A stretch of 64,000 nucleotides of DNA from Paenibacillus sp. HWE-109 (GCF_022163125.1 NZ_CP091881.1:6262001-6326000), one strand, 5' to 3'. Shown: positions 1 to 9,065, counted from the first letter of the stretch. A program made the numbers and translations. Notes: generated by a model from the sequence alone, not told the origin.

Positions 1-244
1 AAATCTGCTGCGAAACATATCCAACCCTCAGCTTCTGACCTGCTTGATTCGTGGCTGATAGAAAAACCTGACCATGCCATGGCTTATATAAACCTAAAAG
101 CAACTTCAACAGCGTCGATTTCGAAGCTCCATTAGGGCCTGTCACTGCAACAAATTCGCCGGACTGTATCTCAACATTCGCATCTTGAATACAAGGGGTC
201 TCACTATAGCCGTATTCAACTTCTTGCATAGAGGCTAACAGCAT
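1..244 (-). CDS. znuC: Zinc ABC transporter ATP-binding protein, N-terminal part (runs off the left edge)
   Basis: The visible 81 residues are the start of an ABC transporter ATPase. The Walker A motif reads GPNGASKST at about residues 35-43, with S in place of the usual G before K, and the Q-loop region (VGYVSQQ) lies at the window edge. Start ATG at 244 is chosen because GGAAGGAGTGAGGAA precedes it. The zinc assignment is inferred from three Zur-type boxes in the upstream gap and a Zur-like gene just beyond. In this family the ATPase powers import of zinc together with a permease and a binding lipoprotein, which are not in the window. A manganese transporter is the main alternative. Confidence 0.75.
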   Translation of the reverse strand, partial: MLLASMQEVEYGYSETPCIQDANVEIQSGEFVAVTGPNGASKSTLLKLLLGLYKPWHGQVFLSATNQAGQKLRVGYVSQQI

Positions 245-265
245 TTCCTCACTCCTTCCCATTAA

Positions 266-351
266 GTAATATTTACGAATATAAAATGTAATTATTACGC
301 TTTTATCACAAAAAAAATATATCGACCCATTTCACTAATCGTAATATTTAC
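266..351 (-). promoter_or_regulatory. Three Zur-type boxes upstream of the zinc transporter ATPase
   Basis: Three 11-bp dyads of form GTAATNNTTAC are seen: GTAATATTTAC at 266-276, GTAATTATTAC at 288-298 (perfect 5-1-5 dyad) and GTAATATTTAC at 341-351. The second matches the core of the known Bacillus Zur box (GTAAT-N-ATTAC). They sit 22 to 107 bp upstream of the ATPase start, where a zinc-loaded Zur repressor would block transcription. Assignment to Zur is from family knowledge and the neighbouring gene. Confidence 0.65.
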
Positions 352-494
352 TTATTACATCGAGAAATATATCGTTTTTCACCGCGGATGTCAATATACA
401 AAAACATAGGTTGGTTCTTCCGGCAGCTTATACTACAGGAAAACGCCAACCTTTTCGTCGTAAATTCCATATTTGCAACCTAGTTATATGAGTC

Positions 495-929
495 CTAGTC
501 CATCGCATTCTGACACTCTTCACATATGCCATAGATCTCAAAGCGGTGACTTGTTAGCTTAAATTTACCAGGCAGCTTAATCCCTTGATCCATCGGGCAA
601 TAATCGAATGTCAGCGTCTTTTCACAGTTCGTGCAAATGAGATGATGGTGGTGATGATTCAAACAACTTGCCCGAAACTTCAAACCGCCATCCATAAAAT
701 AAAACTGCTCCAGCGCTCCCATATCACTCAATAATCGCAGATTGCGGTACACAGTATCGAAGCTGACGCTCGGATAGGATAATGCCATCTGGTCGTACAC
801 ATATTTAGGTGATAAGTACCCCTCTGATTTGGCAAAAATCTCGGCCAGTGTGCGCCGTTGTTCTGTTATTCGCCAACCGCCCCGGACCATGATCTCAATC
901 ATCTCTTTGACCGTCGTTTTATCTGACAT
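495..929 (-). CDS. zur: Fur-family metalloregulator, probably the zinc uptake regulator Zur
   Basis: This 144-residue protein has the Fur-family layout: an N-terminal winged helix (about 10-80) and a C-terminal dimerisation domain. It has the His-rich segment NHHHHHLIC and two Cys pairs (CTNC and CEEC) that form the structural zinc site. Start ATG at 929 is preceded by AAAGGAA. Fur paralogues (Fur, Zur, PerR) are hard to separate by eye. Zur is preferred because the next gene on the same strand encodes an ABC ATPase with three Zur-type boxes before it. It may be cotranscribed with the regulator at 963-1922, since the gap is only 33 bp. Confidence 0.75.
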   Translation of the reverse strand: MSDKTTVKEMIEIMVRGGWRITEQRRTLAEIFAKSEGYLSPKYVYDQMALSYPSVSFDTVYRNLRLLSDMGALEQFYFMDGGLKFRASCLNHHHHHLICTNCEKTLTFDYCPMDQGIKLPGKFKLTSHRFEIYGICEECQNAMD

Positions 930-962
930 GACACATGTTCCTTTCGACTGTTATCGCTGTGA

Positions 963-1922
963 CTAGATGCCTTCGTTTTCGAATACAATGTGGCCTGTCT
1001 GCGACAAATCATACCCAAGAATGGGACGTAATTCCCTATGGAAAGCTTCTGATTTCAAAATGGCCATCACACTTTCGATCCATTGTGCGTGTTCTGGTTT
1101 TTTTAACATCACCAAATCATAACGTTCCTGAATGAGTGGAATGTACGTGACGCCACCGACCATGCTGGCTGCTCTTTCAATCCCGACGCCAAAGTCGGCT
1201 TCGCCTGAAGCGACCTTACCGGCGACGCCAAGGTGGTTGGATTCTTCTTGCTCATACCCGCTCAATTGCCGCGGTGAAATCCCGTGCAGCCTAAGCTGCT
1301 CATCGAGCAGCACGCGCGCGCCCGAGCCTTTCTCGCGATTGGCCACTCGCAGTCCTGGCCGCTTCAGATCCTCCCAGCCCAGAAGCTGCTTGGGATTTCC
1401 TGCAGCTACATAGAGCCCTGCCATTCGCAGAACCAAGTTCACAACCACATAGGAGTTGCCTGTAAGGAGCCGCTTGATGTAGGGAACATTGTACTCCCCT
1501 GTATCTCCATCCAGAAGATGTGTGCTGACAATATCCGATTCCCCTTTATACATCGAAATAAGACTATCCAAGCTGCCGACATAAGAACGCAGCGGCCTGT
1601 GAGTGGAAATTTGCCGCTCGAGATGCTTGCTCAGAATATCTAGGCTGACATCTTGACCTGTAATAACAATCGCTGCCTTGGAAGAAAGGTTTGCAGACTG
1701 AGCCTGGACCTGCTGAATCGGCGCTTCTGGCATCGCGGCATAGACTTTACCGCTTTTGGCACGCATTTTGTAGGCATCCAGATCAGCAGCGTCAACGCGC
1801 ATTTGCTTACCGACACGGTAGGCCGACAGCTCGCCTTTCTTGATAAGATCATAAACCGTTAGCTTCGATATCTTTAAAAGCTTGGATATTTCTTCGGTTG
1901 TATAGGAAATGTCTGCTGTCAT
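963..1922 (-). CDS. Excisionase-type HTH regulator with a PBP-like ligand domain
   Basis: Residues 1-60 form a MerR/excisionase-type helix-turn-helix (TTEEISKLLKISKLTVYDLI, then VGKQMRVDAADLDAY). After a Gln/Ala-rich linker, residues about 85-319 resemble the periplasmic-binding-protein-like domain found fused to molybdenum-cofactor regulators; typical segments are SLISMYKGESDIVSTHLLD, NREKGSGARVLLD and GEADFGVGIE. The likely role is transcriptional control in response to a small anion or metabolite, possibly molybdate; the ligand cannot be read from sequence. Start ATG at 1922 is chosen over 1928 because GGAGG lies six bases before it and abuts the 1928 ATG. Confidence 0.7.
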   Translation of the reverse strand: MTADISYTTEEISKLLKISKLTVYDLIKKGELSAYRVGKQMRVDAADLDAYKMRAKSGKVYAAMPEAPIQQVQAQSANLSSKAAIVITGQDVSLDILSKHLERQISTHRPLRSYVGSLDSLISMYKGESDIVSTHLLDGDTGEYNVPYIKRLLTGNSYVVVNLVLRMAGLYVAAGNPKQLLGWEDLKRPGLRVANREKGSGARVLLDEQLRLHGISPRQLSGYEQEESNHLGVAGKVASGEADFGVGIERAASMVGGVTYIPLIQERYDLVMLKKPEHAQWIESVMAILKSEAFHRELRPILGYDLSQTGHIVFENEGI

Positions 1923-2008
1923 TGTCATCCTCCAGTAAAGCGCTGCTCATTCCTTTTATTGTAGCATAAGTTGACGGAGGTTGTATTTGGGGCTCACATT
2001 GGAATTCA

Positions 2009-2620
2009 CTAACTGGCTCTTCCAGGTTTACTGTGCTTGTAGGCAAACCAGATAATCGCCCACACCGCAACGAGGACGAACGGTATCCAAAGGAAGCGCA
2101 AGCCGTATTTATAGATGAGCGAACCGACTTCCCGCGCGTGATCGCCTGCATAACGTCCGATTATAAAGAAAAGGAATGTCCAGACGAAGCCCGCCGTATA
2201 TGAGAATAGGGCGTAGCGCCTGAACGGCATCCGGTTAACGCCGACCACATATGGCATAGCATGCCGAACGATCGGAAAAAAATAACTGATGCATATTGCA
2301 AAACTACCATATTTTTGAACGAGTGTCTCTGAAAATTCCAGCGCCTTATCCACATTCTTCTTACGGCGCAATTTGTTCAGCAAAGGCGTTCCCGCATACC
2401 GGCCGAGCAGGTAGCCAAGCGATAGGCCCGAAACGACGCCCAAATACGTCAGCAGGAAAGCGGGGACGGGGTGCAAAAGCCCGTTTACGGTGACGGCGCC
2501 GCCGGTCATGACGACGACTTCGTCCGGAATCGGCATGCCGACGATGCCCAGCCATAAAGAGAGGAACAGCGCCAAATAGCCGAATTGCTGAATATACGAC
2601 ACCAGCATTTCATAGTTCAT
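2009..2620 (-). CDS. DedA family membrane protein
   Basis: This 203-residue integral membrane protein has the DedA/SNARE-associated fold. The re-entrant loop contains GIVGMPIPDEVVVMTGG and the later FFPIVRHAMPYVVG segment carries the conserved Arg. Members take part in lipid (undecaprenyl or phosphatidylethanolamine) translocation and envelope homeostasis; the substrate of this one is unknown. An AGGAGG lies upstream of ATG 2620. It is on the same strand as the HTH/PBP regulator, with an 86-bp gap between them. Confidence 0.85.
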   Translation of the reverse strand: MNYEMLVSYIQQFGYLALFLSLWLGIVGMPIPDEVVVMTGGAVTVNGLLHPVPAFLLTYLGVVSGLSLGYLLGRYAGTPLLNKLRRKKNVDKALEFSETLVQKYGSFAICISYFFPIVRHAMPYVVGVNRMPFRRYALFSYTAGFVWTFLFFIIGRYAGDHAREVGSLIYKYGLRFLWIPFVLVAVWAIIWFAYKHSKPGRAS

Positions 2621-2936
2621 GGACGGCAGCCTCCTTTTGCATATGTTTGCCTGCGAAACGGCTCCTGCAATGTCCAGCAGCGCGTGTTGTCAAACTGCGG
2701 TAGTACAACTTCTCTTGAATCGCTCTCATTATTGGAAACACATCTCCTTTCGCTCTTTCTAAATATCCACATCGTAACGAAACATTCTGAAGAACAAGCG
2801 GAGGAAATAATAAAGGAATTCTGAAGAAAAGTTGAAGAATGAGTCTCTACCTACATCCCTTCATCTGGAGCATGCGGGAATTGTTAGTCGCCAAGTTTTT
2901 TCTATTATTCCTGTAAATGTATAGCTAGTTTGCGCT
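2621..2936. other. 316-bp gap with no recognised gene
   Basis: This gap separates the dedA gene from the end of the methyltransferase gene. It holds short open frames without convincing ribosome binding sites or family resemblance. No clear terminator or operator was seen. A dedA promoter should lie near 2640-2760 but no consensus boxes stand out. Confidence 0.4.
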
Positions 2937-3491
2937 TCAATGGAGTGTTTTCTTGCATTTAAAAACCCATGCCGGAGGAATATTCATCCAGGTATATCCC
3001 GTGTCCATTGCCGGAAAGTGCATTTTAAAATGCGGCTTCAGCAACAGCGTATATTGAAACGCAACGAAAGTTCCGTTATCTGCCAACGCATCGCATATAG
3101 TGCCGAACAGCTCCTCCTTCAATTCATAGGGAAAGTTCGCAAAAGGGAGCCCCGAAACAATGAGGTCGAACGGATGTCCCGTCTTCTGAACAATCTCTCG
3201 AAGTCTTAACGCATCATCAAATAAAGGAAGTTCAGGAAAGCGCCGTGCCAATTGTTTCCGGAACGTTTCGTTTTTTTCAAACAAATACAATCGGCTGCCT
3301 GAACTTCTGTTTCGCTGAATATGCCGCGTAAATACGCCCGTCCCAGGGCCGAGTTCAGCGATTTGCATCATTTTATGCCATGGCAAAGTAACTGGAAGCA
3401 TTGTACGGGTTAGAAATCCAGAGCTTGGGATGACGCTCCCTACTTGACTTGAATTCATTAGAAACTCTCCGAGGAACGAGATTTTTTTCAT
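2937..3491 (-). CDS. Class I SAM-dependent methyltransferase, phospholipid N-methyltransferase-like
   Basis: This 184-residue protein carries SAM motif I as ELGPGTGVFTRHI (about residues 46-58), an acidic motif II (LYLFEKNE) and the post-II segment DLIVSGLPFANFP. The opening FLMNSSQVGSVIPSS resembles small phospholipid N-methyltransferases and rRNA-dimethylase-like proteins, so a lipid or membrane substrate is plausible but unproven. Its ATG overlaps the permease stop (ATGA), so it is the last gene of the GntR-ABC transporter operon. Having a methyltransferase as the final gene of a YtrA-type operon is unusual. Confidence 0.7.
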   Translation of the reverse strand: MKKISFLGEFLMNSSQVGSVIPSSGFLTRTMLPVTLPWHKMMQIAELGPGTGVFTRHIQRNRSSGSRLYLFEKNETFRKQLARRFPELPLFDDALRLREIVQKTGHPFDLIVSGLPFANFPYELKEELFGTICDALADNGTFVAFQYTLLLKPHFKMHFPAMDTGYTWMNIPPAWVFKCKKTLH

Positions 3492-4159
3492 TCGACCCCT
3501 ACTTTCTTATTCAGCAAATAATAGCTGACCATAAAAAATACCAGACTTACGATGACCAAAGTGAACGTCGACATGAAATTCGCGAAAGCTATGATCCATA
3601 AGAACAAGCCAGCAATAAAGCTCAGAAAGGATACAAGAAGAGATAGCCTGCCACAGCACTTGCCAATCAGGATACTTGCAGAACATAAAAACATACAGCA
3701 TGTAACGGATAGAAACCACTTTATCACTAGCAGCACCTTGGACCATTCGAATGTAACCAAAGGTTCGGCGCGAAACAACTGCTCGCCATTAACACTGTGT
3801 TGCATCCATAAGCCGGCGATCATGACTGCCGTTATTAGCATTACTTCCACAAGGATCGAGATATATTTGGAAACAAGCAAATAAGTTCGGGGGACAGGAA
3901 GAATCAGTAATTGGTAAATTGAATGCTGCTTCCACTCGTCAAGCCATGTAGAAAAGCAGTGCAGAAACGGAATAAGCAACCCGGCCGCGAATACCATAAT
4001 ATTCAAAAACATAATGAAACCAAGCTCATCAGGAAGCTGTCGGTGACGGGTCAGGATGGCAACCGCCACATTTAGAAGAGCCATTGCTCCGAGCGTAACC
4101 CAAATCGTATTTCTTCGATTCCGTAAATCAGTAAGCACCAACCTTCTAAATGCGTGCAT
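3488..4159 (-). CDS. ABC transporter permease (ABC-2-like)
   Basis: This 223-residue hydrophobic protein has about six membrane segments and no enzymatic motif. It overlaps the ATPase gene by 14 bp and the methyltransferase by 4 bp, which indicates translational coupling. The arrangement of GntR regulator, ATPase and permease matches YtrA-type operons that respond to cell-wall-active compounds in related Firmicutes. Function as the membrane half of an exporter is inferred from context. Confidence 0.75.
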   Translation of the reverse strand: MHAFRRLVLTDLRNRRNTIWVTLGAMALLNVAVAILTRHRQLPDELGFIMFLNIMVFAAGLLIPFLHCFSTWLDEWKQHSIYQLLILPVPRTYLLVSKYISILVEVMLITAVMIAGLWMQHSVNGEQLFRAEPLVTFEWSKVLLVIKWFLSVTCCMFLCSASILIGKCCGRLSLLVSFLSFIAGLFLWIIAFANFMSTFTLVIVSLVFFMVSYYLLNKKVGVE

Positions 4160-4847
4160 GATCGTACACCTCTTTCAAAATACCCATTAAAGACAAGTTT
4201 CTTTCCAGTTTTAATGTCTCTACATTACCGCTAAGCAGCAGCTTCCCTTCGTGAATAAACATGACCTCATCGAGCAAGACTTCCACTTCGGATAGCTCGT
4301 GCGTAGTTATGATGATGGTTTGACCTTCCTCCACAAAATCATCCACAATCGCTTGAGCAATCTGCTGTCTCGCGAAAGGATCGATTCCCGAAAAAGGTTC
4401 GTCCAGGAGCAAATATTTGGCTTGACGGCTAAGTGTCAGCAACAGCTTCATCTTAGCCCGCGTCCCTTTGGACGCCTCTCGAATCGACGAATCGGGCATT
4501 AATTCGAAAAAATCAAGCAAATGACGAGCCTTATTATCGTCCCAATCCCAATACATGTCTTTCATATACTGCATGGCGTCGGATAATTTCATCCATGGAT
4601 ACCAGACATCCTTGTCGGGAAGATAAGTCAGCATCCCTCTTGTAGACAAACTCGGTGATTTGCCGTCCATAGTAATTTTGCCTTGATTCAGCCGGAGCAG
4701 TCCGACCATCGCTTTGAGCAACGTTGATTTGCCAGCGCCGTTCGTACCCAGCAATCCGATGATTCGCCCCTCCTCGGCGGAGAAGGATATACCGTCCAAC
4801 ACTTTTTTGTTCCCGAACGTCTTAATGGCGTGTTCTACTACGATCAT
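4146..4847 (-). CDS. ABC transporter ATP-binding protein (YtrB-like)
   Basis: This 233-residue ATPase has Walker A GTNGAGKST (about residues 34-42) and Walker B YLLLDEPFSGIDP, followed by the H-loop ITTHE. The signature region reads ASKGTRAKMKL rather than LSGGQ, as in many ABC-2-type ATPases. ATG overlaps the GntR stop codon. It would energise the permease encoded next. The substrate is unknown; export of a peptide, lipid or antibiotic is the usual role of this family. Confidence 0.85.
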   Translation of the reverse strand: MIVVEHAIKTFGNKKVLDGISFSAEEGRIIGLLGTNGAGKSTLLKAMVGLLRLNQGKITMDGKSPSLSTRGMLTYLPDKDVWYPWMKLSDAMQYMKDMYWDWDDNKARHLLDFFELMPDSSIREASKGTRAKMKLLLTLSRQAKYLLLDEPFSGIDPFARQQIAQAIVDDFVEEGQTIIITTHELSEVEVLLDEVMFIHEGKLLLSGNVETLKLERNLSLMGILKEVYDHARI

Positions 4848-5212
4848 TGAGATTTCTCCCCTTTCATATACTTTTTCATCGTATTTAGAATATCCTCATC
4901 CGATTTCCCGAAAGAACGTAGCATTTCGATGCTTTGGCTAACCGCGTCGTTCAATGCTTCTTCCCTTAACGCTTCCAAAATTTTGGCATCGCTGGTCATA
5001 AAACTTCCCTGCCCTCTTGCCGTTACAATCAATTTCATGTCCTCCATTTCCCTGTAGGCTCTCTGGATCGTATTCGGGTTGACCCCCAATTTTTTGGCAA
5101 GCTCGCGCCGTGAGGGAATTTCCTGACCCGATTGATACGTTCCGTTGATGAACTTTATTTTGATATCATCGATAATTTGGGTATAAATCGGTACCTTTTG
5201 ATTGAATTCCAT
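4844..5212 (-). CDS. GntR-family repressor, YtrA subfamily
   Basis: This 122-residue protein has a GntR winged helix (PIYTQIIDDIK, IPSRRELAKKLGVNPNTIQRAY) and the short C-terminal two-helix dimerisation region of the YtrA group instead of a large ligand domain. Start ATG 5212 is preferred over 5233 because GGTGGAGGCTGCG lies directly before it. Its operon is headed by a perfect 28-bp palindrome, the probable autoregulatory site. Confidence 0.85.
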   Translation of the reverse strand: MEFNQKVPIYTQIIDDIKIKFINGTYQSGQEIPSRRELAKKLGVNPNTIQRAYREMEDMKLIVTARGQGSFMTSDAKILEALREEALNDAVSQSIEMLRSFGKSDEDILNTMKKYMKGEKSQ

Positions 5213-5238
5213 CGCAGCCTCCACCAATCTCATCCGTA

Positions 5239-5266
5239 TTACTGTATTAATTAATTAATACAGTAA
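5239..5266. promoter_or_regulatory. Perfect 28-bp palindromic operator of the GntR-ABC operon
   Basis: The half site TTACTGTATTAATT is followed immediately by its exact reverse complement, giving a 28-bp palindrome 27 bp upstream of the GntR start codon. YtrA-type repressors bind long AT-rich palindromes in this position, so autoregulation is very likely. Binding itself is inferred. Confidence 0.85.
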
Positions 5267-5381
5267 CAACAAAAAAACACGATGTCAATAGATATTCAAA
5301 AAATCAAGCGCTACTCTCCTGACTCTAACCTTTGGCCCATACGGCTTTAGGCATCCATTCATACAATCAGCGGTGATACCA

Positions 5382-5420
5382 CATGCCCATTAAGTTAGGA
5401 AATAAACCTTGATGGGCATG
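5382..5420 (-). terminator. Hairpin after the histidine kinase gene
   Basis: CATGCCCATTAAG pairs with CTTGATGGGCATG around a 13-nt loop, ten bases beyond the kinase stop codon. There is no U-run, so it may be an mRNA-stabilising hairpin or a weak terminator. Confidence 0.45.
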
Positions 5421-5429
5421 GGCTCACTA

Positions 5430-7181
5430 TCACAAATAAAAGTAAAACTTAACGCCTTGTTTCGTATTCTCCACCCCGTATCGGCTTTCATGGAGATCCA
5501 GAATTTGCTTGACGATGGCTAGCCCTAATCCAGTACCTCCGGTTTTGCGGTTTCTTGATTTCTCAACCCGATAGAACCGCTCCCATATCGTCTCCAGCTG
5601 ATCTTCAGGAATGGCTTCGCCTTCGTTCTCAATCTCCATCCGCATATGCTCGCTTTCACTTTCGATGCGAACGGCAATTTCACTGCCGACTGTCGCATGT
5701 CGAATCGCATTCATCAACAGATTGACCAGCATCTGCTCCATTTTCACCTGATCCGCATGAACAGCATGTTCACCTATAATAACAGCAGCCACCTTCAACT
5801 GCTTTTCATTCAGGTGGTTCGAGAGTTTGTCGACGATATCCTCGAGCTGTTGGCTCAGCAGAAATGAACTTTTTCTCAGTTTGATCGATTGCGATTCTAG
5901 TTTGGCCAGTTCCAGCATGTCTTTGATGAGCTCTTCCATCTTATCTGTCTCACCCAATATCACTTCGAGATACCGCTCTCGCTTGTTCTCACCGATCCCA
6001 TCCCGGATGCCCTCCACATACCCCTTCACAATGCTCAGCGGCGTTTTTAATTCATGGGAGATGTCGGAAATAAACTCTTTTTGCCGCTGCTCCATCCGCA
6101 ATTTGTGTGCCATATCCAACTGCAGCTGCTCATTGGCGTCATACAGCTCCTTCAAAGTATTGTCCAGTTTCTCAGACAAGCTGTTCAAGCTGCTGGATAA
6201 ACTCCCAATCTCGTCGTTTCTTCGGATGTGCGATTTCACCGAGAAATCAAGCTTGACCATCCGCAGTGCCACTTGATTCAGCTTAATTAGCGGTTTAGAC
6301 ACTAATTTGGTGAAGACGAGCGAGAGCAGCACGATGAGGAGAATACCGCCGATCCCCATATAGGCATAGAACACGCGCAAAGCATCATAAGCTTCACTGA
6401 TTTGCTGAAGGGAGGCAAGGACGAAGATCACCTCACTTAACTTCCCATCGCGCATAACGGGCCGGATCATAACAACGCTTCGAGTCTCGCTTACTCGATC
6501 TGTCCACTCCTCGATGATGCTGTCCCCAGCCTGCAAGATGCCTTTACGCTCTTCCGATAAGGGGAACCACTCATCCAGCGCAATATACAAAATGCCTTGC
6601 CTTGAATTCCACTGGTTGGAAGAAGGCAGCAGCACTTCTGTAATAACACCGGAAACCTTTTCCAAAGTCTCATTACTATCCGCTTCTTGAATGTTTATTG
6701 CCTTGGAACCACTCTTCTGAATGACGACCGGATAGAGAAGATCCTTCGACTTCGTATCCTCAAAAACCCCCTCCGCCTCAATGTGATCTCCTAGCTTAAA
6801 ATTCGCTTCCAATAACTTTCTTGAAACGGAATTAAGCATGAAGGAAAGGGACACTCGAACCTGATTGCCGTTATCCTCCCTAATCACAATGCGAAACAAA
6901 TTGTCATGTTTCATATTGCCTTCTGGCCCGAGAATCGCAAGCTGAGCTTTATTCTGGCTGATGAACAAGCCAATTTCTCGGGAGAGGCGGGCGTCGTCCC
7001 AACGCTTTTTCTCATATAATTCACTGAACGCTTGAAGTTTTTTTTCTAGTGTGGCTGTTTTCTGATGCTGATAAAAGCTTTCAAATAAATTGAGCTGACC
7101 CAGCAAAACGATGGCATAGAAGAACATAAAAAAGAAGGCTGTCGTTACAAACAGCTTCATAGTAACACTGCGTCGTCTCAT
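5430..7181 (-). CDS. Membrane sensor histidine kinase
   Basis: This 583-residue kinase has a membrane segment at about 10-30, an extracellular sensor of about 235 residues, a second membrane segment at about 270-292, a HAMP linker, a HisKA domain with FISDISHELKTP (phospho-accepting His376) and a HATPase domain (N box NLLMNAIRHA, G box GGTGLGLAIVKQ). It shares four bases with the response regulator stop, so the pair forms one operon. The sensor contains two similar segments (YPVVIQKSGSKAINIQ and GVITEVLLPSSNQW) but its signal cannot be named. Confidence 0.9.
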   Translation of the reverse strand: MRRRSVTMKLFVTTAFFFMFFYAIVLLGQLNLFESFYQHQKTATLEKKLQAFSELYEKKRWDDARLSREIGLFISQNKAQLAILGPEGNMKHDNLFRIVIREDNGNQVRVSLSFMLNSVSRKLLEANFKLGDHIEAEGVFEDTKSKDLLYPVVIQKSGSKAINIQEADSNETLEKVSGVITEVLLPSSNQWNSRQGILYIALDEWFPLSEERKGILQAGDSIIEEWTDRVSETRSVVMIRPVMRDGKLSEVIFVLASLQQISEAYDALRVFYAYMGIGGILLIVLLSLVFTKLVSKPLIKLNQVALRMVKLDFSVKSHIRRNDEIGSLSSSLNSLSEKLDNTLKELYDANEQLQLDMAHKLRMEQRQKEFISDISHELKTPLSIVKGYVEGIRDGIGENKRERYLEVILGETDKMEELIKDMLELAKLESQSIKLRKSSFLLSQQLEDIVDKLSNHLNEKQLKVAAVIIGEHAVHADQVKMEQMLVNLLMNAIRHATVGSEIAVRIESESEHMRMEIENEGEAIPEDQLETIWERFYRVEKSRNRKTGGTGLGLAIVKQILDLHESRYGVENTKQGVKFYFYL

Positions 7182-7858
7182 TGCTCCTCCTCGAATTTAT
7201 ATCCAGTACGGATGATGGTGCGGATATGGCGGGCCTCATTCCCCAGCTTCCCTCGCAGCTTTTTGATATGCGTATCGACGACGCGCAGATCACCGAAATA
7301 ATCGAATCCCCATACATGATCAAGAATCGTTTCCCGTGCAAGCACAATGCCCTCGTTTCTCGTCAAATACAGCAGCAGCTCATACTCTTTGGGCGTCAGC
7401 TCAATGTTCTGCCCTTCCACCTCTACATGATGGGATCTTCGATTAATCGAAATTCGGCCGTAGTTCAGAAGATGTTCTTCTTTCCCCACGGTCCCCTCTA
7501 CACGCTTCATCAGGCTGACTGCTCGGGCGACCAGCACCTTGGGGCTGAACGGCTTAGTTACGTAATCATCAGCCCCCAGCTCAAAACCAAGCATCTTATC
7601 ATCATCATCGGATTTCGCGGTTAGAATGATAATCGGCATCGCCGAGTTCGCGCGTATCCGCTTGCATACACTCCATCCATCCAACTCAGGCATAAGAATA
7701 TCCAAAATAACGAGGTCCACATTCAGATTATCCAGCATTTCCAAGGCTTTCAAGCCATTCTCTGCCTCATAGACGATCCACTGCTCCCGCATGAAATAAT
7801 CGGCCACGATTTCACGGATCAAGCTTTCATCTTCAATGAGCAAAACTTTGCGATTCAT
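7178..7858 (-). CDS. OmpR-family response regulator
   Basis: This 226-residue protein has a receiver domain with the acidic pair in LLIEDE, phospho-acceptor Asp53 (VILDILMPELDGW) and conserved Lys in LTAKSD and VTKPFSP. A winged-helix effector domain follows (ELTPKEYELLLYL, RVVDTHIKKLRGKLG). Start ATG 7858 is chosen over the longer frame because AAAGGAGGAGCTAGCAGC precedes it. It is partnered with the downstream kinase. Confidence 0.92.
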   Translation of the reverse strand: MNRKVLLIEDESLIREIVADYFMREQWIVYEAENGLKALEMLDNLNVDLVILDILMPELDGWSVCKRIRANSAMPIIILTAKSDDDDKMLGFELGADDYVTKPFSPKVLVARAVSLMKRVEGTVGKEEHLLNYGRISINRRSHHVEVEGQNIELTPKEYELLLYLTRNEGIVLARETILDHVWGFDYFGDLRVVDTHIKKLRGKLGNEARHIRTIIRTGYKFEEEQ

Positions 7859-8028
7859 GCTGCTAGCTCCTCCTTTGCTATTCAAATCGTATAAAACAAG
7901 AATAACGGAACTTTGTGTTTTCCGTGTGTTTTTAGCCAGGGAAAAAGGGAAGACACATGAAATACACAACAGATCACTATAATCAGGTTGGAGACTAATG
8001 AATTTGAAAGATTGAAAGGATGTCGCTA

Positions 8029-9051
8029 ATGAATTTCTTGGCTATTATGCAGAAAAGCAGTGTCCAACGCTTTGCCGTATTAGCATTGTTTTGCCTTGTG
8101 CTATTTTTTATTCGCAGCATGCTGAACCTTGTTCTATTAACCTTCCTGCTGACGTTTCTGATGAATCGGCTGCATCAATATAGCAAACGATGGATCGAAA
8201 AGGTGGTTCCTGTCAACTCCAAACTGCTGCTTGCTCTCATCTATGCGGCCCTGCTGGCAGTCGTGATCTTCGCAGGAGCTAAATTCTTTCCCGCCCTGGT
8301 CAACCAAATCGTCCAACTGTTCGAGCTTGTCAAAAAGCTCTATGAAGATCCTCAGAATGAAGCCGTTGGCTATTTGACCGTATGGCTGGACAGTCTCGAC
8401 TTTCCCAGCATGGTGAAACCTGGGTTTGATTTTATGATCAAAATCGGAAATTTGGGATTTCAAGCCTTTCTAGCTTTGATGCTAAGCCTTTTTCTGCTTT
8501 TGGGCAAAGAGAACGTGATTCGCTTCACGGCCCAATTCCATACCAGCAAGCTGGGCTGGTTCTCCAAAGAGGTCGCATTTTTCGGTAATAAGCTCGTCCA
8601 GACGTTCGGGAAAGTGATCGAAGCCCAACTGCTGATCGCTCTGATCAACTGTCTGCTGACCACTTTTGCCCTGTGGATTATGGGCTTTCCTAATCTGATC
8701 GGGCTCGCCCTGCTCATCTTCGTCTGTGGGCTCATACCTGTGGCTGGCGTGTTCCTATCGCTCCTTCCACTAAGTATGATTGCGTTCAGTTTGGGCGGTT
8801 TCACTTACTTCATCTATCTACTTATCGCGGTCACGGTAATTCACGCCGTAGAGGCCTACGTGCTCAATCCACGGCTAATGGCGTCCAAAACGCATTTGCC
8901 TGTCTTTTACACCTTCATGATTCTGCTCTTTTCCGAGCATTTCTTCGGGATATGGGGATTGATCGTCGGCATTCCAACCTTCGTTTTTTTACTTGATGTT
9001 CTGGAAGTCAATCGGGAAGGCCCCCTTCTTCCGAAGCCTAACATTGAATGA
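8029..9051 (+). CDS. AI-2E family transporter (PerM-like)
   Basis: This membrane protein of about 340 residues has the AI-2E/PerM layout: N-terminal hydrophobic hairpins, a soluble amphipathic middle (about 95-160) and a C-terminal block with VCGLIPVAGVFLSLLP and the conserved EAYVLNPRLMASKTHLP. Family members export small molecules or act as ion antiporters, and the substrate here is unknown. ATG 8029 fits AAAGGATG better than the ATG at 8020. It is transcribed divergently from the two-component operon and is followed closely by the PssA-like gene. Confidence 0.85.
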   Translation: MNFLAIMQKSSVQRFAVLALFCLVLFFIRSMLNLVLLTFLLTFLMNRLHQYSKRWIEKVVPVNSKLLLALIYAALLAVVIFAGAKFFPALVNQIVQLFELVKKLYEDPQNEAVGYLTVWLDSLDFPSMVKPGFDFMIKIGNLGFQAFLALMLSLFLLLGKENVIRFTAQFHTSKLGWFSKEVAFFGNKLVQTFGKVIEAQLLIALINCLLTTFALWIMGFPNLIGLALLIFVCGLIPVAGVFLSLLPLSMIAFSLGGFTYFIYLLIAVTVIHAVEAYVLNPRLMASKTHLPVFYTFMILLFSEHFFGIWGLIVGIPTFVFLLDVLEVNREGPLLPKPNIE

Positions 9052-9065
9052 TAAGGAGTGTTCCC

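Noticed and set aside
421..480. Terminator after the zur gene
   Set aside because: GGTTGG/CCAACC pair across about 33 nt, too loose to call.
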